Source: Irineochytrium annulatum
Taxonomy: Eukaryota; Chytridiomycota; Chytridiomycetes; Chytridiales; Chytridiaceae
Assembly: GCA_027600665.1 (NCBI GenBank)
Contig: JADGJL010000708.1
Coordinates: 1 to 15,121 of the forward strand
Reading direction: 5' to 3'
DNA: 15,121 nucleotides
In this document: positions 7,761 to 15,121 of the stretch, in pieces
Layout of the letters: every line of letters begins with the position of its first letter
Position numbering within the stretch: the first letter of the stretch is position 1
Program-made: the position numbers and the translations under genes
Notes under the pieces: generated by a model
What the model saw: the letters and a program-made list of their open reading frames with translations, nothing else
Database searches by the model: none
What the model was told of the DNA's origin: nothing

Positions 7761-8555
7761 ATGGAGCACATTACTTTGAATGTGGGCGGCACACGTTTTG
7801 AGACCTGCAAAACGTAAGCACTCGTTCATGACGGCTTCAGTGGTGCTAACGTTGAACTCCTTTCGTAAGCAGCTGTGGAACATTTCTGAGTCTCGTCATA
7901 TTCGTGGACCGCAATTCAGTGCTAGCCAAGCCCGACAGGCTCGGCGAATATTTCTTCGACCGCAACCCGGCGGCCTTCTCAGCCATCCTCGACTACTACC
8001 GCAACGACTCCGCGACAGACACTGTCGATCCCAAAAGGCACGTTTGCGGAGCTCGACTTCTGGCAGATTCCGTTGGAGCCCAAAGCCCGAAGCCGACGCG
8101 TGCCACCGATCGTATTGACTTCAACGTCGGCGGGACCCGCTTTGAGACCACTCGCCGCACCCTTAACAATTCCTCCAGTGCTCTGTCCCCAGTGCGAGCC
8201 TGACACCGAGCACGTCTTCGACTGCGACCCGCCCTCGTTCGCGGCTATTTTTGGCTTTCTTCCGCGGAAACGTGCTCGAGAGCCGCTAAACGTACCGGAA
8301 GGGCTGTTCAGGCAGGAGATGGAGATTTGGGGGGTGCGAAACGACTAGGTTGAGATGGAGCCCGAGCCGGTTACTGTACGCTTTGAGGAAGAGGTTACAG
8401 AGCTTCGAGAGAATTTGGAGGCTATCGAAAATCTTTTGCGCACTTCAATTCGACAAAATGTTTGAGGAGATGATGGGCTGCCTGTCGGCGTCGACAAGAA
8501 GTTTTGCTGGCGATGGCTATTCATAAAGAACAAAGTGGCGGTGTTTATTTCTTAA
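7761..8555 (+). pseudogene. Disabled tandem T1/BTB (potassium-channel tetramerisation) protein gene
   Basis: An ATG at 7761 starts MEHITLNVGGTRFETCKT. A normal 59-nt intron (7814-7872, CTAAC branch) follows. The T1 domain then continues as NSVLAKPDRLGEYFFDRNP and AFSAILDYYRN in one frame. It finishes as PKGTFAELDFWQIPLEP in another frame from about 8033. A second T1 domain starts back in the earlier frame (RIDFNVGGTRFETTRRTL, about 8117-8173) and finishes in the other frame (EHVFDCDPPSFAAIFGF, then VPEGLFRQEMEIWGV). Stops interrupt the frame at 8346-8348 (TAG) and 8463-8465 (TGA); a helical VTELRENLEAIENLL lies between them, and the frame ends at 8553-8555. At least three or four frame changes are needed, and no introns of normal size explain them. 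T1 domains form oligomers in channel and KCTD-type proteins (family knowledge). Sequencing error is the main alternative, but neighbouring genes are clean. Confidence 0.75.
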
Positions 8556-8960
8556 TGATGATGAAAAGTGCTTTTTCATGTTTTACGACTGGCGTCCAGC
8601 GTCGCCACAGACACCGTTAACTGCAACCCACTTCTTGCTCCCAGAACCGCTCCAATCGTGCAGACGACCTCCCAAGCGCGTCCAAGGGTTAAGCAGCTGC
8701 CTTGAGACGGCGGGCATGGCGCAGTGTCCGGTTGGGATGGAAAGGATCCGGCTCGGCGAGCGCGAGAAGGGTACAAATCAATGAAGGCCAACGCCATGCA
8801 TCGACTCCGAGCGTTGACATGACCATGGGAATGTCTCTTAAGTGAACGGAGGACGACGAGGCGCGCGTTAGTTCAGTGCATGATGGGTGACTTCCCTCCC
8901 TAGTGCCAAGCCACGAAAAATCGACAAGGTAGCAATCATCATCACTGCACGCCGCCGGGC
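8556..8960. other. Promoter spacer of the glycosyltransferase gene
   Basis: About 400 nt between the T1 pseudogene and the next ATG. Only short frames are open and no recognisable product appears on either strand. It presumably carries the promoter and leader of the gene starting at 8961; I see no clear TATA box. Confidence 0.4.
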
Positions 8961-10579
8961 ATGCATCGACACCACGCCCCAGTCCCGACGTCGGATCCCG
9001 ACTCCGTAGAGGACGGCCGCCGGCACCGCCGCAACTCCACGACGCCTTCCTCATCCGTCCGGCCCTCCGTCAACGCTCCTGAACCCCCACCCTCCACCCC
9101 GACACGGACACACCACGACCACCCGGCGCCCCGGCCCTCCTCCCTCCTCTGCAACCGCCTCCAGCACGTCCTCATCCTCTCCGTCGCCTCCATCCTCCTC
9201 ATCCAGCTGTTCTTCCTCTACGCACCACCATCCACCGACGCGCCGCTATCGCCGGACGCGGCATGCCTCTTTAACGCCAAGTCAACCACGGCCCGGCAGT
9301 TTTTCAAGGGACTTGGGCATAGGGATCGGATGCCATTGGCGGACGATGAGCTGGACGCGGCGTTGTCTGCGGCGGCGGACAGAAATGGAACCGTCATGTT
9401 GGTGCCGTTCAATCAGGCCTTCGTCATGCTTATGTCGAACCTGGTGTGCAGCTGGGAGAAGCTGTATGTGAGGGAGAAAGGCGCGAAGAGGTGGCCGGTG
9501 GTGTTTTGGCCGATGGACCGGATCTCGTATGAGTGGGCCGTGGGGAGGGGTTTGGAGCCTATCCTGTGAGTTTTTTTCCTTTCGGCCGACGTCTTTGTTT
9601 TGCCTTTTCTGGGCTTGGTGCTGATGCGACTGGTGTAGCCATAACAAGTCGAGCTACGGCGTGATGGAATACGCTGGATTCGAGAAAGGCAAGAGCGAGG
9701 GCGACCCGGGATACCTCAGGATGGTGAGGCAGCGGAGCAAACTCATCCGGAGGATTGTACATGACCTCGGCTACAACCTCTTTGTTCTCGATTCGGACTC
9801 CGTTCTGTTGAAGGACCCGATGTCACTGTTGAAGTGGGATTCGACGCTCGAGATTCAAATTGATGGGTGGGATGAGGACTTTGTTGATATTCCGCAGCTT
9901 CCAGCACCACAGGGCCCTGCTGAGATTAGGGGCAAGGAGATGACGAGTGCAGAGAAGAGGGCGGCTGCGCTGGCTGTAAGTGATTCCTATGTTGCTTAAG
10001 CAGTCAAATAACATCAATTGCATGCCCTAGGGCCCCGCAAAAGCCCCCACGCTCTCCTACTTCCGTCCCGAATCTTCTTGGCCGCACGACTCCGCCCCGG
10101 CCGGCAGCGCTGGCGCCTTTTTTCTCCAAGCGAACGCCGCCGGCCGCCAGCTGGCCCTCCACCTTGACCTCCTCCTCACGTCCCAACCCACTTTCGACGA
10201 CACCAAGGCCCTCAACCTTCTCGCGCGCGACTACGCCTGGTACCGCAACCTCTCCCCCAGCTCCCTTTCCGCCACATCCCCCGCGGGCTCCAACGCCACC
10301 AAGACGTCCCTCGATATCTCAGGACGGTACTTCACGGTGCGGTTCATGGGCGAGGAGGCCGTGAACGGGCCCGTGTTCTTCGGGCCGCGCAGGAAGCGGT
10401 GGGATGCGTTGCGGGAGAATGGGACCGTGCCGACGCCGGCGTTCGTGCATGCGAATGGGACGCCGAATAAGAGGTGGGCGATGCGGGACGCGGGCGTGTG
10501 GCTGCTGAATGGGCAGGGGGACTGCCCCGAGGAGGAGAAACCCGGTGGGCCGTTCAACTTTAGCAAGCCTGTGCAATGA
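8961..10579 (+). CDS. Type II membrane glycosyltransferase, nucleotide-diphospho-sugar transferase fold
   Basis: Exons 8961-9565, 9639-9975 and 10031-10579, joined over introns of 73 and 55 nt, give 496 residues. Residues 1-65 are rich in Pro, His, Ser, Thr and Arg, as in a cytosolic tail. Residues 68-87 form a single signal anchor, so the rest should face the Golgi lumen. The catalytic part shows MLVPFNQAFVMLMSN, WPVVFWPMDR and LFVLDSDSVLLKDP. In the last, Asp253-Ser-Asp255 is the DxD motif that binds the sugar nucleotide through a divalent metal. GAFFLQAN and FVHANGTPNKRWAMRDAGVW follow, where related enzymes have a conserved GGF...R and HNN/HANG region. This order fits the DxD glycosyltransferases of the GT77-like nucleotide-sugar transferase group (family knowledge). 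Donor and acceptor cannot be read from sequence; cell-wall or glycoprotein glycans are likely. Sequons (NRT-free NGT and NAT) suggest lumenal N-glycosylation. Confidence 0.8.
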
Positions 10580-10931
10580 GGCCAGGGTTGCGGGGAAAGG
10601 CGTGGGGCTCCCGGCCTAATTTATGCGCGGTTTCCTGTTGGACGTTTAAATGTTCGTCGACGCGACGAAGATCCTTGCTGTGCGAGGGTGCTGATTTGGC
10701 AGCAGTGTTGGCATGGCATGGGGTATCTGCTACGTAACAGATTCCATAAAGAACAACTTTTATAGTATCATATGCTTTATTGAAACCAAATTATTGCGCG
10801 TTCGGGTTGTGTGTGCCAACGCATGTAACTTTCAAATGAGATACCATAAAAATCGCTTAAGAAACCGCGAGCAGCATATAACACGAATATGAAACAACAA
10901 AAAAAATCGGGAAGCCAACTCAGCACAGCGT
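10580..10931. other. Spacer between convergent 3' ends
   Basis: This separates the glycosyltransferase (plus) and thiolase (minus) stop codons. It is AT-rich toward the thiolase side and should hold both 3' UTRs. Apart from the poly(A) signal at 10776-10781 I see no gene or repeat. Confidence 0.5.
10776..10781 (-). terminator. Candidate poly(A) signal of the thiolase gene
   Basis: On the minus strand this reads AATAAA, about 151 nt downstream of the TAA at 10934-10932. The location between convergent genes fits. Confidence 0.4.
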
Positions 10932-12377
10932 TTACAGAATCTCGTTCTCGATAACCGCAGCTGGGGAAACGTGAATCGCGTTAGACGTTTGATAAAAACT
11001 AAAAAGAGTAAAGAAGTAACGTACCAGCACCCATGCCAATGCCGACGCACATGGAGATGACGCCGTAGCGCTGCTTCTTGCGGCGGAGCTCGGGAAGGAG
11101 GGTCGCAACCTGACGCGCACCGGTGGCACCCATGGGGTGACCGAAGGCGATGGCTCCACCCTTGGGGTTGACCTTCTCGACGTTGATGCCGAGCTTACGC
11201 ACGCAGTAGACGGCCTGGCTCGCGAAGGCCTCGTTGATCTCGTAGACGTCGATGTCGTCGATGCCGAGGCCGACCTGCTTGAGGACGGCGGGGATGGCAA
11301 GCGCCGGGCCGATGCCCATGATGCGCGGCGGGCAGCCGACGATCGAGAAGCCAAGGAATCGCGCGATGGGCTTCAGGCCGTGCTTCTCGGCGTAGCTGCG
11401 GCGGGCGAGGAGGACGGCGGCGGCGCCGTCCGTGACCTGGGACGAGTTGCCGGCGGTCGAGGTGCCGTCCTTCTTGAACGCGGGGCGGAGCTTGGCGAGG
11501 TTCTCGGCGGTGGTGGCGCGGATGCCGTCATCGGTGGACACGACGGTGCCGTCGGCGATCTTGATCGGGACGATCTCCTCGGCGAAGAGGCCCTCCTTCT
11601 GGGCCTTAAGGGCGAGCGTGTGGGAGCGGAGCGCGAAGGCGTCCTGGTCGGCCCGGGAGACACCAAATTCGGCCGCGACGTTCTCGGAAGTGGTACCCAT
11701 AGGGATCATGCTGTAAGAACATAATATCGTAAGCCAAAATGGTGCGGGTAGTAAGACGACAAAGTCAACATACACATCAGCGGCGGGGCCGAACGCGATG
11801 ACCTCGGGTGAGAGGTCGGTGGGCATAGCACCGGGGCCGTAGTACATAGACATGGACTCAACACCAGCGCCGATGCCGATGTCAATGTGACCGGCCTTGA
11901 TGGCGGCCGCGACGCTGGCGACCGTGGCGAGGCCGGATGAGCACTGACGGTTGACGGCGCAGACGGAGGTGGAGTTGGGGAAGCCGCCGTAAAGCGCAGC
12001 CATACGCGCGGTGCTGACACCGGCGCCGGGCATCAGGACGTTGCCGACCTGGATGTCCTGCACGGCCGCGGGGTCGATGCCGGTCTTCGCGATCGTGGCC
12101 TGATAAAAAAAATTTCAACACGTCTGCACGTACGAACGGGAATGAATGCCCAACATACCCTGAAAACCTCAGCCATGATGTACTCGGGGTGCGTCTCCCT
12201 GAAGCCGCCCTTGCCGCCCTTGGTAAGAGCTGAGCGGTAAGCGCTGACGATAACAACATCGTCTGGGCTCTTCGGCGCGCGAGCGGCTGATGCGTGGTTC
12301 TCGGAGACGAAGCGGGGCTCCGGCGCGGCCGGGGTGTTGAGGTGGTTGGCGAAGGCGTTGATCCTGTCGGCGGCCAT
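10932..12377 (-). CDS. POT1: Peroxisomal 3-ketoacyl-CoA thiolase
   Basis: Exons 12377-12159, 12099-11774, 11710-11025 and 10960-10932, with introns of 59, 63 and 64 nt, give 419 residues, the usual size. The enzyme cleaves 3-ketoacyl-CoA with CoA to acetyl-CoA and a shortened acyl-CoA, the last step of beta-oxidation. The N-terminus carries RINAFANHL (residues 5-13), a clear PTS2 of the R-[LIV]-x5-H-L type, so import should be by the Pex7 route. Catalytic residues are in place: Cys126 in NRQCSSGLA, His373 in GHPMGATGAR and Cys403 in SMCVGIGMG; NEAF is present too. The second intron's donor is GTATGT (exon ends GATGT), which restores AADVMIPMGTTSEN; using the GT two bases earlier would break the frame. 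The last exon, of 29 nt, encodes only AAVIENEIL. Expression is probably fatty-acid responsive, but no oleate-type element was identified. Confidence 0.95.
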
Positions 12378-13158
12378 TGCTGCTGATGTGGATGTGGATG
12401 GGCTGGGGATGAGGATACGGAGGGGTTGACGGATGGTTGAGCGCGCGGGCTGGTCTCTCGCTTATGTAGCGTTCGCTCGGATGCAGGCGTGTTATGATGA
12501 CGGCAAAATCGAAGGGCCGACGTATATCACGAGGGCGAGAATGACGTTAGCAATCTCAAACACCCTCAGGCTGATCTTATGACTTGCTGCTGATCTCGGC
12601 GCACTTTAGTTATTCAGCACAACCGCCCAACGGCGATACTAAATGGTTGTCGATAAATAACCTTGTGCGCCAACGTAAAGTATCTGCGTTCGCAGCCGAC
12701 AATATATCACCCTTCATTGTTTAATTTTTTTTGGTTTTTCATTATTTTTGATGTTAACGAGTCACTTCGAATCAGCTGGAGATAACGGTACTAGCTGTTT
12801 GAGAAAGTAAGATGGGTCGTGTTGTGGCGATGGTGGATGAGAGAGCCACAGTAGGACATCCAGCGTACGACGTAGGTGCCTCGACCTCTGTTGCAATTGC
12901 TTCCACGCAGGAGCCTTACCGCATTACCGCCTCTTATCTATATGATAATGACGGGCAAATGGATGAGAGCAGGGTAACCGAGAATATGCTGGTTCTCTTT
13001 GCACGGGAGCCGGTCAATTGAAAACGAGAGAGAAAGAAGACGGCAGGCAAGCGAAGAAGCGGAATACATACTTGACGTTGTTGAACTGTTGAACACGTCG
13101 TGCTGCATTCAGTCACCGTCAATTCCAGAATTCTTCCCACACCAAACCAACACCCACC
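12378..13158. other. Divergent promoter region of thiolase and histone H4
   Basis: About 780 nt between two divergent start codons. The thiolase side has a C-rich leader and a CTACATAAGC element (minus strand, about 12470-12461) that could act as a weak TATA box. The middle (about 12716-12760) is strongly T-rich. The H4 side ends in a CA-rich leader and a good start context (acccaccATG). An open frame at 12812-13021 encodes nothing I recognise. Divergent histone pairs (H3-H4) are common in fungi, but no H3 is present here. Confidence 0.5.
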
Positions 13159-13893
<735 letters not shown>

Positions 13894-14795
13894 ACGCATC
13901 GAGCTGCAACATAATGCCATTTCACATCCGCGGAATCTGCTGTCATTTGATTTATTGTTGGTCGCGCGATTGTTGTGTATTGTTATTACCTATTATTTGA
14001 CTGCGCTTTGTTGTGTTGCTAATCTCGCTTGCCTTCTGGCTGAAAGTATCTGCTGGATTGATTATCGGGAGGGCAGAATATATAGTACCTGTTATACGGT
14101 TCTGGGAACTTCGTAGAACATGTTGCGAGAAGTCCTTGACTACATGATATAACTACTTCGCCATCAGATTCGCACTGCTAATATCATCCATGCTCTCTTC
14201 ATTATCGCGATAGTATCAACGATCCTGACGGCTTAACTGATACTACATGTATTGACACCAGCCAAATTTACTAATTTTAGTACCAAAATAAAACCATCGA
14301 CGTTGGAGAGATGGCAAATACATGAAAGTGTAGACGGAAAAATGTCCAGAAAGGTCGATAAACAAGTTGACAAAGGCGGCTATAAGTTAGAAAGATCGAA
14401 GAAACAAGAAGTACGTCATCAAAGCACTGCCAATTGCTGGGAACGCAACTGGCAATCCCTCAACATGGGTCCGTACCCGGTCAAACATCGTCAAAGCAAC
14501 CAAAAATCAAATTGCACGTTAGAGAGGCAATAGATATGACACGAGAAGTAGGCACAGGATAAATAAATAGGCGGACGGTTTGCATTCTGTACAGAACGAG
14601 TAGCAGGGGCTTGCGAAAATGTAAATGCCATGCAGAACAAACCAGAAAGCAGGATACGAGTTAAGCAAAGTCAACCTCAAGTACAGGAAACCGAAGAATA
14701 AAGAAAAAGAAAAAGAAAACAGACTACTGAATACCACAAGTTCGACGGCAGACAGATGCAAATATAACCATGACGAGTACACCCACCTTTTTCAA
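13894..14795. other. AT-rich spacer downstream of H4
   Basis: About 900 nt of AT-rich DNA with only short open frames. An AATAAA at 14287-14292 is nearly 400 nt beyond the H4 stop, so it is a doubtful poly(A) signal. A polypurine run (about 14695-14720, AAAGAAAAAG repeats) lies in the presumed 3' UTR of the minus-strand gene to the right. I see no animal-type histone stem-loop, as expected for a fungal polyadenylated H4 mRNA. Confidence 0.45.
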
Positions 14796-15121
14796 TCAAA
14801 TCTCCACCAACGACCCGCGCACCCCAACCGGCACGCAAACCTCTTCCTCTCCAACAACCCTCATCCTCCCCCCCAATTTCTCATAGCTCTCCGCATCCAT
14901 CCACCCATCTAAGAACGCCACATCCCAAAGCGACGAGTCCCTTCCAACCCTCCTGACCGCATCGTCGTCCTCCCCTCCTCTACTCCCCGTCCGCTCTATC
15001 CTCCCTGGCATGGTGATCGCCCGGTTCTTCACAACCCCTCCACCACCGCCCGCGCTTCTCCTCAACGACCCCACCGCGCTCCGCGCCGGCGAGCACGCGG
15101 GCGAAACACGCGGCCAAACCC
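14796..15121 (-). CDS. C-terminal end of an unrecognised protein, cut by the right edge
   Basis: A frame is open from the window edge to a TGA at 14798-14796, giving about 108 residues. It contains a Gly-run (SAGGGGGVVKNRA) and a charged stretch (GGEDDDAVRRVGRDSSLWDV). It ends in a more ordered-looking tail: FLDGWMDAESYEKLGGRMR and VVGEEEVCVPVGVRGSLVEI. The tail's amino-acid mix suggests real coding sequence, perhaps an SH3-like or other small beta domain, but I cannot name a family. No start or splice site can be judged because the gene continues outside the window. A chance open frame in GC-rich DNA remains possible. Confidence 0.45.
   Translation of the reverse strand, partial: VWPRVSPACSPARSAVGSLRRSAGGGGGVVKNRAITMPGRIERTGSRGGEDDDAVRRVGRDSSLWDVAFLDGWMDAESYEKLGGRMRVVGEEEVCVPVGVRGSLVEI

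Noticed and set aside
8073..8348. Second T1 region as an independent small gene
   Set aside because: It has no ATG at its start, begins inside the first T1 domain, and loses the VGGTRFET block to another frame; it fits better as part of one broken gene.
11137..11724. 195-codon open frame on the plus strand
   Set aside because: It lies antisense within thiolase exon 3 and has the repetitive Asp/Gly/Val/Leu composition typical of a shadow frame.
12812..13021. 69-codon open frame on the plus strand upstream of H4
   Set aside because: No recognisable motif, no splice to other exons, and it sits in the presumed H4 promoter; likely chance.
14695..14720. Polypurine run considered as a microsatellite or transposon poly-A tail
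   Set aside because: It is short and imperfect, with no target-site duplication or element-encoded protein nearby; it is most simply a 3' UTR low-complexity tract.

Overview
The window looks like nuclear DNA of a filamentous or zoosporic fungus. Coding exons are GC-rich, while spacers are AT-richer with polypyrimidine and poly-A/T runs. Genes are broken by short spliceosomal introns, mostly 50-73 nt, with GT..AG ends and often a CTAAC or CTAAT branch site. Histone H4 ends in GFGG, whereas I recall basidiomycete H4 ending in GFGA. That ending, tandem potassium-channel-type T1/BTB domains and a four-RRM Nrd1/Mrn1-type protein make an early-diverging (chytrid-like) fungus my best guess. This lineage call is inference, not a measured placement.

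Layout, left to right. (1) 1-1506, minus: four-RRM RNA-binding protein, cut by the left edge, with two coding introns and a probable 5' UTR intron. (2) 1507-3566: about 2 kb between divergent promoters, holding what look like decayed genes. (3) 3567-5113, plus: membrane-anchored clan GH-A glycoside hydrolase, one intron. (4) 5114-6093: spacer with a weak WD40-like relic. (5) 6094-6821, minus: small cysteine-containing protein with a Ser/Ala-rich stalk and a hydrophobic C-terminus but no visible signal peptide. (6) 6822-7760: spacer with small repeats. (7) 7761-8555, plus: pseudogene of a tandem T1/BTB protein with several frameshifts and in-frame stops. (8) 8961-10579, plus: type II membrane glycosyltransferase with a DxD motif, two introns. 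(9) 10932-12377, minus: peroxisomal 3-ketoacyl-CoA thiolase with a textbook PTS2, three introns. (10) 13159-13893, plus: histone H4 with three introns, an extra Gly in its tail and a 15-nt last exon. (11) 14796-15121, minus: 3' end of an unrecognised gene running off the right edge.

The genes do not form one pathway. There are two Golgi/surface-type glycan enzymes (the hydrolase and the glycosyltransferase), one surface-like protein, and housekeeping genes for peroxisomal beta-oxidation, chromatin and RNA binding. I found no CRISPR array, tRNA, rRNA or transposon that I can support. The most unusual contents are the disabled tandem-T1 gene, the membrane-tethered hydrolase of a family I know mainly from bacteria, the altered H4 N-terminus, and the number of decayed fragments between intact genes. 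All exon joins were made by eye.
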